Below, one piece after another: positions 15,790 to 24,373 of a stretch of 64,000 nt of DNA. The stretch is from Chryseosolibacter sp964438975 (lineage in GTDB: Bacteria; Bacteroidota; Bacteroidia; Cytophagales; Cyclobacteriaceae): NCBI GenBank assembly GCA_964438975.1, contig CAYTMU010000012.1, positions 1 to 64,000 of the forward strand, read 5' to 3'. Under the pieces are notes generated by a model, which ran no database searches, was not told the DNA's origin, and saw nothing but the letters and a program-made list of their open reading frames with translations. Numbering within the stretch: position 1 is the first letter of the stretch; the number at the start of each line of letters is the position of its first letter. A program made the translations under genes and the position numbers.

Positions 15790-15880
15790 CGCGGCCGGGA
15801 CCATTTGTGCTTCCCCCTAACTTCCTGTAATTTGCGGTTTGTAATGATTCAAACCGGGCGAATTTCAGGCCCGCAATCGT

Positions 15881-17401
15881 ATGCACATAGAAATAATGGA
15901 TACAACCCTGCGGGACGGGGAACAGACTTCCGGTGTAGCGTATACCGCCACCGAGAAACTGAATATCGCGAAAATGCTTCTCGATGAAGTGAAAGTCGAC
16001 CGTGTAGAGGTTGCGTCTGCGCGGATTTCCGACGGAGAATTTGAGGGTGCCAGCAAGATACTCAGATGGGCGAAGGAGAACGGTTTTCTCGAACGTGTCG
16101 AGATCCTTGGATTCGTCGATGGCAACCGCTCGCTTGAATGGATCAGCAACGTTGGAGGTAAGGTGATCAACCTCCTTTGCAAAGGCTCGCTGAAACACGT
16201 TCAAGGTCAACTGAGAAGGACTCCGGAAGAACACGTAGCAGAGATCAAAAGCACGCTTGCACATGCGCATCACCTGGGGATCAAGGTGAATGTGTATTTC
16301 GAGGACTGGTCCAATGGCATGCGGAATTCACCCGAATACGTTCATTTCCTGATGGATGCTTTGAAGGATGATCATATCGAGCGCATCATGCTGCCGGATA
16401 CGTTAGGGGTTCTCAATCCCGACGAGACATATCGATTTGTTAAGGATATGGTCGACCGGTATCCGGCTATCCACTTTGATTTTCACGCACACAACGACTA
16501 TGATCTTTCTGTGGCGAACTGCTTCTCGGCCGTGAAGGCGGGTGCGCGGGGTCTGCATGTCACTGTCAACGGACTGGGTGAACGCGCTGGAAATGCACCG
16601 CTTTCGAGTGTCGTGGCGATCCTCCAGGATCATCTTGATGCGGAAGTGGCCATCGACGAGACGATGCTTTATAACGTCAGCAAGCTGGTTGAGGTATTTT
16701 CAGGTATCGGCGTTCCGAATAACAAACCCGTCATCGGAGAACATGTTTTCACGCAGACTTGCGGTGTTCATGCCGATGGGGATAACAAGGGGAACTTGTA
16801 TCACAATGATCTGATGCCCGAACGCTTTGGAAGGACGCGGAAATATGCACTTGGCAAGACATCGGGTAACGCGAGTATACGCAAGAACCTGGAATCTCTT
16901 GGAATTGAACTTGATCCCGAGGCTTTGAAGAAAGTGACACAGCGTGTCGTCGAGCTCGGTGACAAGAAGGAGAATATTTCTCCGGAAGACCTCCCTTATA
17001 TCATCTCGGACGTCCTGGGTCGCGAATTGATTCCTGAAAAGATCAAAATCAGAAATTACTATTCGAGCCACGTTTACAATCTCAAGCCGATCTCGACGCT
17101 GAGTATCGAGATCGACGGCGAGGTTTACGAAGCAACGTCGACAGGGGATGGTCAGTACGACGCGTTCATGAAGGCGGTCAAGTCTATATACGACGAGCTG
17201 GGTAAGAAACTTCCGCAACTGACTGACTACAAGATCTCGATCCCGCCCGGCGGACGCACCGACGCATTTGTGGAGACCATTATCACCTGGGATATGGATG
17301 GGCGGATCTTTAAGACACGTGGTTTTGAATTCGATCAGCAAGAGGCTGCGATCACAGCGACGCTGAAGATGCTGAATCTGATCGAGAGTCGTGAGACGTG
17401 A
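15881..17401 (+). CDS. Alpha-isopropylmalate/citramalate/homocitrate synthase-family enzyme
   Basis: A DRE-TIM metallolyase of 506 residues joining acetyl-CoA to a 2-oxo acid. DTTLRDGEQTSG at residues 7-18 holds the catalytic Arg and Asp, FDFHAHNDYDL the metal-binding HxH, and GLGERAGNAPLSSVV the family signature. The C-terminal region from about 390 looks like a LeuA regulatory domain. In Bacteroidota this shorter, divergent group is often annotated as (R)-citramalate synthase-like; the substrate cannot be fixed from sequence alone, and no leu/ilv genes adjoin. Its last codons and stop run into the GTGAGTG heptamer array. Confidence 0.85.
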   Translation: MHIEIMDTTLRDGEQTSGVAYTATEKLNIAKMLLDEVKVDRVEVASARISDGEFEGASKILRWAKENGFLERVEILGFVDGNRSLEWISNVGGKVINLLCKGSLKHVQGQLRRTPEEHVAEIKSTLAHAHHLGIKVNVYFEDWSNGMRNSPEYVHFLMDALKDDHIERIMLPDTLGVLNPDETYRFVKDMVDRYPAIHFDFHAHNDYDLSVANCFSAVKAGARGLHVTVNGLGERAGNAPLSSVVAILQDHLDAEVAIDETMLYNVSKLVEVFSGIGVPNNKPVIGEHVFTQTCGVHADGDNKGNLYHNDLMPERFGRTRKYALGKTSGNASIRKNLESLGIELDPEALKKVTQRVVELGDKKENISPEDLPYIISDVLGRELIPEKIKIRNYYSSHVYNLKPISTLSIEIDGEVYEATSTGDGQYDAFMKAVKSIYDELGKKLPQLTDYKISIPPGGRTDAFVETIITWDMDGRIFKTRGFEFDQQEAAITATLKMLNLIESRET

Positions 17402-17425
17402 GTGGTGAGTGGTGAATCGTGAGTG
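17391..17425. repeat. Tandem heptamer array, GTGAGTG type, five units
   Basis: Five consecutive 7-mers: GTGAGAC, GTGAGTG, GTGAGTG, GTGAATC, GTGAGTG. The first one and a half units are the last codons and stop of the upstream synthase gene. The array is the inverted counterpart of the one at 17584-17618. Confidence 0.9.
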
Positions 17426-17583
17426 GTTAAGTGCTGCTGAGGGTTCTTTGCGTTGATTATCGGACAGTAATTTATGTTGATGGTGTGAGTCTGCCTGCTA
17501 ACTTAATGATATGGTAATCGGTGATCGGTATGCGTTATTGCTTCCACCATTGAGATGGCCCCTCCAGGACCTGAGCCGTGGCG

Positions 17584-17618
17584 CACTCACCACTCACCAC
17601 TCACCACTCACCACTCAC
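17584..17618. repeat. Tandem heptamer array, CACTCAC x5 (inverse of GTGAGTG)
   Basis: Five perfect copies of CACTCAC end 3 bases before the ATG of the sugar porter. With the array at 17391-17425 it forms a 35-bp-arm inverted repeat around a 158-base spacer, which could fold into a long hairpin in a read-through transcript. The unit length of 7 means copy-number change would alter leader length and any upstream reading frame. Confidence 0.92.
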
Positions 17619-17621
17619 GTT

Positions 17622-19034
17622 ATGTCCCAACCTATCCACTACAACAAACGCGTGTTATGGCTTATCTGCCTCGTTGCAGCCATGGGTGGTTTTCTCTTCG
17701 GTTACGACTGGGTAGTCGTTGGAGGAGCGAAGCCATTTTACGAACCCTACTTTCACCTGACGACTCCGGCGCAGAAGGGATGGGGCACGAGTTCGGCGCT
17801 TATCGGTTGTATAGTCGGCGCGTTACTCTGTTACTTCTATAGTGACCGGTACGGTCGCAAGAGACTTCTCGTTATAGCAGGATTTATGTTTACCGTTTCC
17901 GCCGTGGGCACGGCATTGGCGGACACGTTCTTTTGGTATAACGTGTGGCGAATTGTAGGAGGATTCGGCATCGGTATCGCCCTTAACCTGTCGCCGATGT
18001 ACATCGCAGAAATGTCGCCGCCAGAGATACGGGGAAAGCTCGTCTCGGTAAATCAATTGATGATCATGATCGGCATTCTCGCCGCACAGGTCGCCAACTG
18101 GCAGATCTCCCTGATCGATACAGGTATGCCTGCAGATGCCACTGAAGAAGTGATACGCCAGAGCTGGAACGGACAGACTGGCTGGCGGTGGATGTTCGGC
18201 CTGGAAGCATTTCCAGCGCTGGTATTTTTTCTCCTGATGATCGCCATGCCGGAAAGCGTGCGGTGGCTCGTGAAGAATGGCCAGTACGAAAAAGCGGGAG
18301 AGGTCCTTTCAAGGATCGGCGGCGCGGATTATGCGGCACGTGAACTAGCGTCTATCCGCAGTACGATCTCCGGAGACGAGGTATCAAAGGTTCACTTTCG
18401 TACGCTCCTCGAGCCGGGGCTTTTCAAAATACTGATGTTGGGATTTTTTCTCGCCATCCTCCAGCAATGGTGTGGCATGAACGTGATCTTTTATTACGCA
18501 GCTGATATCTTTTTGGCCGCCGGTTACAACATGAAGCAAATGATGTTGCAGATCGTCGTCATCGGTTCAGTAATGGTTGTCTCTGTCATCTTTACGATCA
18601 TGGTGGTCGATCGCTATGGTCGGAAGACGTTGATGATGGTGGGCACCGCGGGACTCGCGCTGATCTATATAGTAGAAGGATATTTTTTTAGCGTGGGTGT
18701 GCAGGGAGTGCCGATTGTAGTCCTTACCCTGGGGAGCGTCGCTATCTACTCATTCACACTGGCTCCCGTGGTATGGGTGATCCTTGCCGAGATATTTCCC
18801 AATCGCATCCGGGGAGCAGCCATGTCTTTGTCGGCAGTGGTCCTGTGGATCGGCAATTTTTCGCTGACCTACACCTTCCCGTCTATCAAGGAGAGTCTTG
18901 GCTGGCCAATGAACTTCTGGTTGTATGCTGCGATCTGTATCCTGGGATTCATCGTGATCTACTTCAAACTTCCCGAGACCAAAGGAAAGCCGCTTGAGCA
19001 AATTGAGCGGGAACTAGGCGCGACACACCATTAG
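17622..19034 (+). CDS. Sugar porter family MFS transporter
   Basis: A 470-residue, 12-helix inner-membrane transporter with the sugar porter signatures GYDWVVVGG in helix 1, DRYGRKRL after helix 2, MPESVRWLVKNGQ before the central loop, VVDRYGRKTLM after helix 8 and PETKGKPLEQIE at the end. It probably imports a monosaccharide with protons. I chose the ATG at 17622 because it begins a standard N-terminus (MSQPIHYNKRVLWLI); an in-frame ATG at 17511 would translate the heptamer repeat and has no family support. Confidence 0.92.
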   Translation: MSQPIHYNKRVLWLICLVAAMGGFLFGYDWVVVGGAKPFYEPYFHLTTPAQKGWGTSSALIGCIVGALLCYFYSDRYGRKRLLVIAGFMFTVSAVGTALADTFFWYNVWRIVGGFGIGIALNLSPMYIAEMSPPEIRGKLVSVNQLMIMIGILAAQVANWQISLIDTGMPADATEEVIRQSWNGQTGWRWMFGLEAFPALVFFLLMIAMPESVRWLVKNGQYEKAGEVLSRIGGADYAARELASIRSTISGDEVSKVHFRTLLEPGLFKILMLGFFLAILQQWCGMNVIFYYAADIFLAAGYNMKQMMLQIVVIGSVMVVSVIFTIMVVDRYGRKTLMMVGTAGLALIYIVEGYFFSVGVQGVPIVVLTLGSVAIYSFTLAPVVWVILAEIFPNRIRGAAMSLSAVVLWIGNFSLTYTFPSIKESLGWPMNFWLYAAICILGFIVIYFKLPETKGKPLEQIERELGATHH

Positions 19035-19066
19035 TTCAACACAACAAAAAAGTCCACGACCCACAT

Positions 19067-19204
19067 ACCGTGGACCGTGGACNNNNNNNNNNNNNNNNNN
19101 NNNNNNNNNNNNNNNNNNNNNNNNNNNNNNNNNNNNNNNNNNNNNNNNNNNNNNNNNNNNNNNNNNNNNNNNNNNNNNNNNNGTGGACTAACCGTGGACC
19201 GTGG
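19067..19204. repeat. ACCGTGG heptamer repeats on both sides of an assembly gap
   Basis: ACCGTGG occurs twice before the gap (19067-19080) and twice after it (19191-19204), with a degenerate GTGGACT between. The space lies between two convergent genes. The assembler very likely broke because the array is longer than the reads could resolve. Confidence 0.85.
19083..19182. other. Assembly gap (100 N)
   Basis: Exactly 100 N, a conventional placeholder for a gap of unknown size, bounded on both sides by ACCGTGG repeats. Confidence 0.99.
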
Positions 19205-19208
19205 TCGA

Positions 19209-19754
19209 TTATTGCGGCTCGGTTATGGCTTCGTCCCCGGTAGCATTTTCGTCGTTATCACTTTCATGAATGATGACATCGTGCTTAGCATCCTGTAGTT
19301 CGGAGGGATCAGCCTTAATTACTTCCTGACTGTTGCGGTCGACGTAAAAGTATTCACCTTCGTATTCGAACACCACCTCACTGTTCGGACCTTCTTTTCC
19401 TTCCACGACAGTCAGGTCGGGTGCTTCAGGTTGCTCCTGACCCGTTACGGCGGACTCGAATTCGCTGTTCATGTTGTCGAGCGTCCGATCCGTATTTTGC
19501 TGAGCTTCATCAGTTGCCTCATCTATTCTGTCGCCTGCACGGTCAATATCCTGACGGAATTCGTTGCTTTCACGCCTGAGATTGTCTTGTGCTTGCTCGG
19601 TTTCCTGCCCGGCATCGCGTTGGAGATCATTGGCGCGATCTTGCTGCTCCTGGCGATATTGGTTATCTTCCGGTTGCGGTTGTGGCTGGTCCTGTGCGAC
19701 GGCGGTCAGGCTGATTATCGCAGCTGCCACGCCAGTCAAAAGTATCTTTTTCAT
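19209..19754 (-). CDS. Secreted acidic, Gln/Asp-rich coiled-coil-like protein of unknown function
   Basis: I do not recognise a family. The 181-residue product starts MKKILLTGVAAAIISLTAVAQ, a clear signal peptide. A very polar segment rich in Gln, Asp, Arg and Asn (about 22-95) reads as a low-complexity helical or coiled-coil stretch. A short C-terminal domain (about 105-150, VVEGKEGPNSEVVFEYEGEYFYVDRN) looks folded, and the tail is acidic. Start chosen at 19754; an ATG two codons upstream is also possible. It ends directly at the ACCGTGG repeat region. Confidence 0.7.
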   Translation of the reverse strand: MKKILLTGVAAAIISLTAVAQDQPQPQPEDNQYRQEQQDRANDLQRDAGQETEQAQDNLRRESNEFRQDIDRAGDRIDEATDEAQQNTDRTLDNMNSEFESAVTGQEQPEAPDLTVVEGKEGPNSEVVFEYEGEYFYVDRNSQEVIKADPSELQDAKHDVIIHESDNDENATGDEAITEPQ

Positions 19755-19973
19755 GTCCATAGTATTTGGTTAAACATAGTTTCATAGTCCTGTGCAGAAA
19801 CTTTCATACCACCGTTCGGATGCAGTAAAATGCCAGCGTGAATGTTCCTTGGCTATACGGAATGGCCATTTTTCCTTCGTAGCGACCGGAGAGTACTTGG
19901 GTGATGTGATGAAAAATTCAACACGACTTCCCGGAAATCACTAAATTGTATAGCCCAATCAAACTACATTTCT

Positions 19974-20774
19974 ATGCGACTACTTTGCGTTGCCTTCCTT
20001 ATCATTCCATCAACGCTGCTTTCACAACCCGCATCCGAACGTCTTGCTGTGCCGGTTGAATCGATCATGTATGGCTGGAAGAATCCGACAGGAGAGTCTG
20101 TGAATGGGATCAGAACCATCAATATCCTCGAAGGAACGGCCCACGACTTTAGCTTCCTTGCGGTGGATGCATGCGAGGTTCTTCCTTCGAAGCGCAGCGC
20201 CCGGTCAGTCTTTCAAGTACCTCTTGATGAGGAACGTGTTATGATGATCAAGACAGGAAGGCTTGATATATCCTTCGGTGACTCGACCTGGTCGATCGGT
20301 CCTGGCAGCGTTGCTTTGTTGATGCCGGGACAAAGGTATGTTATCACGCGGCTCACACCAGCTTCGTTTTATATGATGCGATATCGCTCAAAAGCCCAAG
20401 TCGACCACGAAAGAGGTTTTGATGCAGGGGGATCGATCGTATGCGACTGGACGAAGCTCAGTTTCAGGGAACACAGTCGCGGAGGCGTGCGATCTTATTT
20501 TAATCGTCCCACCGCAATGTGCAGACGTTTTGAGATGCACGTCACGACGCTAAAGCCCGGCCTCAAGAGTCATGATCCTCACACCCACGGACCGGAGGAA
20601 ATCATTTTGATGTTGGAAGACCAGGGAGGAGACGCTCGTACCGAAATGCTTGTTGGCGATAATACGTTTGAGGGTGGTGCCGGCGATCTGTACTATGTAG
20701 GCACGGACCTCCTGCACGGCATCAAAAACATCGGCTCCACGAAGTGTTCGTACTTTGCATTTCAGTTTGACTAG
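19974..20774 (+). CDS. Secreted bicupin protein
   Basis: The 266-residue protein has a signal peptide (MRLLCVAFLIIPSTLLSQ) and two cupin-like beta domains (about 60-135 and 175-262). The second carries a likely metal site, with HDPHTHGPEEIILMLE followed by YVGTDLLHGIKNIG. The first lacks the histidines. The layout recalls ureidoglycine aminohydrolase-like bicupins, but export and missing residues make that function uncertain. It converges on the UlaG-like gene, 17 bases away, and has no evident operon partner. Confidence 0.78.
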   Translation: MRLLCVAFLIIPSTLLSQPASERLAVPVESIMYGWKNPTGESVNGIRTINILEGTAHDFSFLAVDACEVLPSKRSARSVFQVPLDEERVMMIKTGRLDISFGDSTWSIGPGSVALLMPGQRYVITRLTPASFYMMRYRSKAQVDHERGFDAGGSIVCDWTKLSFREHSRGGVRSYFNRPTAMCRRFEMHVTTLKPGLKSHDPHTHGPEEIILMLEDQGGDARTEMLVGDNTFEGGAGDLYYVGTDLLHGIKNIGSTKCSYFAFQFD

Positions 20775-20791
20775 ACGCTCCGTCGGCAGAG

Positions 20792-21649
20792 CTAGAGACG
20801 GTATGTCCAGCTTTGTCCCGGCGACAAGATGACGAATGGTTGGGCGAGGCGATTCGCAGCGCTGGCGAACGCACCGGGATCTTCGGTGTTGAATTCGAAC
20901 ATGTGATAATGATGAGGGATCACCCAACTTGCACCGATAGCCTTTCCGAGTTTCCCAGCTTCTTCCGCGTTGAGATTTCCGGAAACACCTCTCGATGGAT
21001 CATTGCCGTTAATTGGAAGGAATGCTACGTCGACGTTGAATGGTGCAAGAATATTCTCCAGCCCATCGAACCACAGCGTATCACCACTGTGATAGACGGA
21101 GAAGTCGCCGAACTCAGCGACGAAGCCCATGAACTTACATCTACCCTGTTCATCTCTATCCACATTATTGTGGGCCGCGGGAACGCCGTGAAATGTGATG
21201 CGGCCGATCGTGACTGACCCGCCGTCACTGAGCCCAACCGGCAGGTTTATGTCGCATTTAACGCGATCGCATACGAATTCCCGATTAGCTTCCGGGATGA
21301 GGAAGTTCATTTCGGGATTTTTTTCTAATAAGGGGATCAGTGTTTCCGCGTCAAGGTGGTCCGTGTGATTGTGGCTGGAAGTCACAATGTCGATGCAATC
21401 CAGTTGTAACGGGTCGATCACGCGTTCACTCATGCGGACGTGAGGTCGGTTTGTTGCGGCGTATTTTTTTGTCAGCGAATCTGAGAGATACGGGTCAAAT
21501 AGAATACATTGACCGTTCCACTGCAGGAGAAATCCACTTTGGCCGAGCCACCACACGTCGAATGATTGATCTCCGCCGCGTTCGCGCGCGGAGACGATTT
21601 CGCGTTTCAGTGCTTCGTCCTTGCGGAAGGCGGGGATAAGCGCATTCAT
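20792..21649 (-). CDS. MBL-fold metallo-hydrolase, UlaG-like
   Basis: A 285-residue metallo-beta-lactamase-fold hydrolase with the zinc motif SSHNHTDHLDAETL and later histidines in VYHSGDTLWFDG and HHYHMFEFN. It is closest in style to UlaG (L-ascorbate-6-phosphate lactonase) and relatives. The ATG at 21649 overlaps the stop of the methyltransferase gene (ATGA), so it is the last gene of the five-gene minus-strand operon. In that setting a sugar lactone or sugar ester is a reasonable substrate class, but this is inference. Confidence 0.85.
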   Translation of the reverse strand: MNALIPAFRKDEALKREIVSARERGGDQSFDVWWLGQSGFLLQWNGQCILFDPYLSDSLTKKYAATNRPHVRMSERVIDPLQLDCIDIVTSSHNHTDHLDAETLIPLLEKNPEMNFLIPEANREFVCDRVKCDINLPVGLSDGGSVTIGRITFHGVPAAHNNVDRDEQGRCKFMGFVAEFGDFSVYHSGDTLWFDGLENILAPFNVDVAFLPINGNDPSRGVSGNLNAEEAGKLGKAIGASWVIPHHYHMFEFNTEDPGAFASAANRLAQPFVILSPGQSWTYRL

Positions 21650-22677
21650 GACAGTTTCTCCCGCACCTTCCTTGCACCCGCGACCATGTTGATGAGTTTT
21701 TGCCGGGACGCCCACCGGGCCGTCTGACTGAGGCCGCAATCCGGTGCTACAGCAAGTTTTTCGGCAGGTACATATTTCAGACAGCGATGAATTCTCTCCA
21801 CGACGTCATCAGCTGATTCGATGTAGTAATTCTTGACGTCGATGATACCAACTGCGACATCCATTTTTTCAGCGAAGGTGCTGAGCAGTTCGGTCTCAGC
21901 GAATTCGCGGTTAGCCATCTCGACGTGGACCTCGTCTACTTTGAGATCGAGAAAGTCCGGGAGCATAGGTGCAATGCTCCTGAAACCCACGGGTCTTCCT
22001 TTGAAATTCCCAAAGCAGAGGTGTGTCGAGAGCCGACATTTTCCATACACGTCGGCTACTGTGCGATTGAAGATGTCGACAAAACGCCTGGTGTCCTCGC
22101 GATATGCATAGCAGCTCATAGACGGTTCGTCTACTGTGATCTCCTGGCAGCCAGCTGCGACTAATTCTTTCAGTTCTTTGCTGACGAACGGCATCAGTGC
22201 TTCTGTGATTGCATAGCGATCTTTGTATCGGTCGTTCGGCATCAAACGACCACTAAGGGTAAACGGACCGGGTACGCTTGCCTTTAGGACTGGGCCTGGC
22301 GGCGCGAGTTTTTTGAGGCGCTTGAACTCGCGGACGGCCCCGAGGCCCTCCGGTGCAGAGAGTGTGTCGACAATTGAGTGCTTGCCACGCTGATCGTGGG
22401 CCGCCGGTCCCCATTTGCGAAGCTCGTCGGTATTTTCCCGAATGCCCTTAATAAATCCGTAAAAAGATAAATTGAAGTCGAGCCGGGTCTGCTCACCATC
22501 TGTGATGACGTCTAACCCAGCTATCACCTGGTCGTGAATTGCTGTGACAACGGCGTCTTCAATCATCTCTTCGCGGTCTGCGTTGCCGAACTCGTGGAGG
22601 TTTCTGACGGCGAACTCGAGCCATCCTGGAAACGGATAGCTACCGACAACGGAGGTACGAATGGGTATAGGTTGCAT
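21646..22677 (-). CDS. Core MetE-like (cobalamin-independent methionine synthase C-terminal family) methyltransferase
   Basis: This 343-residue protein corresponds to the catalytic C-terminal half of MetE alone. Zinc ligands are retained: His and Cys in STHLCFGNF, Glu in VHVEMANREFAETELL and Cys in APDCGLSQTARW. Single-domain homologues include folate-independent methionine synthases and alkyl/coenzyme M transferases. The gene sits between a SIS-domain gene and a metallo-hydrolase with 1-base spacing and a 4-base overlap, not with methionine genes, so a catabolic or salvage methyl (or thioether) transfer is possible. The ATG at 22677 begins MQPIPIRTSVVGSYPFPGW, a normal family start. Confidence 0.85.
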   Translation of the reverse strand: MQPIPIRTSVVGSYPFPGWLEFAVRNLHEFGNADREEMIEDAVVTAIHDQVIAGLDVITDGEQTRLDFNLSFYGFIKGIRENTDELRKWGPAAHDQRGKHSIVDTLSAPEGLGAVREFKRLKKLAPPGPVLKASVPGPFTLSGRLMPNDRYKDRYAITEALMPFVSKELKELVAAGCQEITVDEPSMSCYAYREDTRRFVDIFNRTVADVYGKCRLSTHLCFGNFKGRPVGFRSIAPMLPDFLDLKVDEVHVEMANREFAETELLSTFAEKMDVAVGIIDVKNYYIESADDVVERIHRCLKYVPAEKLAVAPDCGLSQTARWASRQKLINMVAGARKVREKLS

Positions 22678-22678
22678 T

Positions 22679-23479
22679 TCAGTATTTGTTTTTTTTTGAA
22701 TCGTTTCCAGCATTTTCATAGAGACGCGCAAGGCGATGGGCATGCTCGTCATATGCAGTCTCAAAAATTTTTTTTGCACGCTGCTCACCGATAAGTGCAC
22801 CACTGGTCAGTACGCTTGGCGGATGCCCGGCTGCCGTCAGGAGGCGTGCGACCTCCGCTTTGATGGAGTTGATGATGAGGACTCCGCCAACTGTGGATCC
22901 CGGAGAAACAGGAGTATCCAATCCATCGATGCTAACCATGGCGTCACCCAGAGGCGCGCCTGTGTCGAGAACCAGGTCGGCGAAATCACCCAGTTTCTTT
23001 CCATCGCTGCGTTTGGACGTGCTTCCCTCCGAGTGCGCACGTGTGAGAATGGCAGTCACCTTCACTTTCTTCCGTTGAAACAACTCAGCCATTTCAATAG
23101 GTACAATATTGCATCCACTCGAGGAGATGACCAATGCGCTGTCGCCTTCACTGATAGCGAAGTTTCGCAGTATCCTTTCTGCCAATCCCGGAATGTTTTC
23201 CAGGAACATAGCCTGTCGTTGGCCGTTTGCGCCAACTACGAGATTGTGAAATGTCAACGACAACTCGACGATCGGATTAAAACCGGGAAACGATCCATAC
23301 CGCGGCCACATCTCTTCCACCATGATCCGACTATGCCCGGAACCGAAGACGTGAACCATCCTCCCCGCAAGTATCGTTACCGCGAAGCCAGCGGCTGCGT
23401 GATGTATGATGTCCTGTTGGGCCGCTACTGTGTCAATAATCTGCCGGCAACTTGCCAGATACGATTGTGTCGGTGTCAT
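22679..23479 (-). CDS. SIS-domain protein (sugar isomerase / phosphosugar-binding, UPF0309-like)
   Basis: A 266-residue cytoplasmic protein with a SIS fold, which binds phosphosugars. The sugar-phosphate loops are visible as VFGSGHSRIMVEEM (about 43-56) and LVISSSGCNIVPIEMA (about 120-135). The GSGHS-RYGSFPG pattern is that of the UPF0309 group, whose substrate is not settled to my knowledge. Its ATG overlaps the stop of the ROK kinase gene (ATGA), so it presumably acts on the phosphorylated product of that kinase. Confidence 0.87.
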   Translation of the reverse strand: MTPTQSYLASCRQIIDTVAAQQDIIHHAAAGFAVTILAGRMVHVFGSGHSRIMVEEMWPRYGSFPGFNPIVELSLTFHNLVVGANGQRQAMFLENIPGLAERILRNFAISEGDSALVISSSGCNIVPIEMAELFQRKKVKVTAILTRAHSEGSTSKRSDGKKLGDFADLVLDTGAPLGDAMVSIDGLDTPVSPGSTVGGVLIINSIKAEVARLLTAAGHPPSVLTSGALIGEQRAKKIFETAYDEHAHRLARLYENAGNDSKKNKY

Positions 23480-24372
23480 TTCTCTGTTGGTTTGAAAGCA
23501 AATGCTGCTGCGCCGATGGCGCCGGCCATATCGGAAAACCGTGCACTGAGTAGTGCAGTCCTCTTGCTTCCCGGTCGCCATTCGTATTGTCCAAGGAATT
23601 CCCCGAGGGGTTTCATCAGTGCCTCCCCGGCCTGTCCGATTCCACCTCCGATGATGATAGCTTCCGGCGAGAGGAGGTTGATCGTGGACGCCAGGCAAAT
23701 CGCCAGTTTCCGAACGGAATCGAGCCACAACCAGGTTGCTAATATATCGCCACGCCGATAATCTTCGATCAGATCAAGAGTCGTCTTGTATCGTCCATAA
23801 GATCGTTGCGCCACGGTAATATTACCGATGGCATCTTCGATACTTCCCGGCATATTGGTGACATCGCGAAGATAAGCGTTCGCGTCGACGGTGACATGGC
23901 CGATATGTCCCGCCATTTGTCCCATTCCCTGGTACAATTTCCCATCGATCAGGATGCCTCCTCCGACGCCGGAGCCGAGTGTAATGAGCACCAGATGTCG
24001 CATGCCGCGTCCGGCGCCGAATGCAGCTTCTGCTGTTATTGCGGCGTGTGCGTCGTTGAGCACAGCGATTGTTCTTCTCGTAAATTCCGACCAGTTGAAG
24101 TTCTCGAGACCGGGTAGTCGTCCGGGCATACAGGCGATGCAGGTATTGCCCGCGTCGGCCAGCCCCGGCGCGCATAAACCGATCGCGTCGACTCCTTGTG
24201 GTGCAGATCGTTCGAGGTCGCCGATCATCCGCCTTACTATTTCTTTCCAGTGCAGGTTATCATGTTCCCGTGTCTCTTCACGGCGTTGGTCGATGATAGT
24301 GCCGTCTTCACCGATCAGCACGGCCTTGATGTTGGTGCAGCCCAGGTCAATTCCGATCGCTTGTCGTATCAT
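23476..24372 (-). CDS. ROK-family sugar kinase
   Basis: A 298-residue kinase without an N-terminal helix-turn-helix, so an enzyme rather than a ROK repressor. AIGIDLGCTNIKAVLI is the phosphate-1 loop, LNDAHAAITAEAAFGAGRG holds the catalytic aspartate, and LITLGSGVGGGILIDGKLYQG follows. The usual ROK zinc site (GHxxx...CxCGxxGC) is absent: the corresponding segment reads GHIGHVTVDANAYLRDVTNMPGSIE. That unusual loss puts it apart from glucokinase/NagK types and suggests a different sugar. Starts one base after the SDR stop. Confidence 0.88.
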   Translation of the reverse strand: MIRQAIGIDLGCTNIKAVLIGEDGTIIDQRREETREHDNLHWKEIVRRMIGDLERSAPQGVDAIGLCAPGLADAGNTCIACMPGRLPGLENFNWSEFTRRTIAVLNDAHAAITAEAAFGAGRGMRHLVLITLGSGVGGGILIDGKLYQGMGQMAGHIGHVTVDANAYLRDVTNMPGSIEDAIGNITVAQRSYGRYKTTLDLIEDYRRGDILATWLWLDSVRKLAICLASTINLLSPEAIIIGGGIGQAGEALMKPLGEFLGQYEWRPGSKRTALLSARFSDMAGAIGAAAFAFKPTEK

Positions 24373-24373
24373 G

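Noticed and set aside
17511..17621. Longer start for the sugar porter at 17511
   Set aside because: It would translate the CACTCAC repeat into low-complexity residues and add a segment not seen in sugar porters; the ATG at 17622 gives a standard N-terminus.
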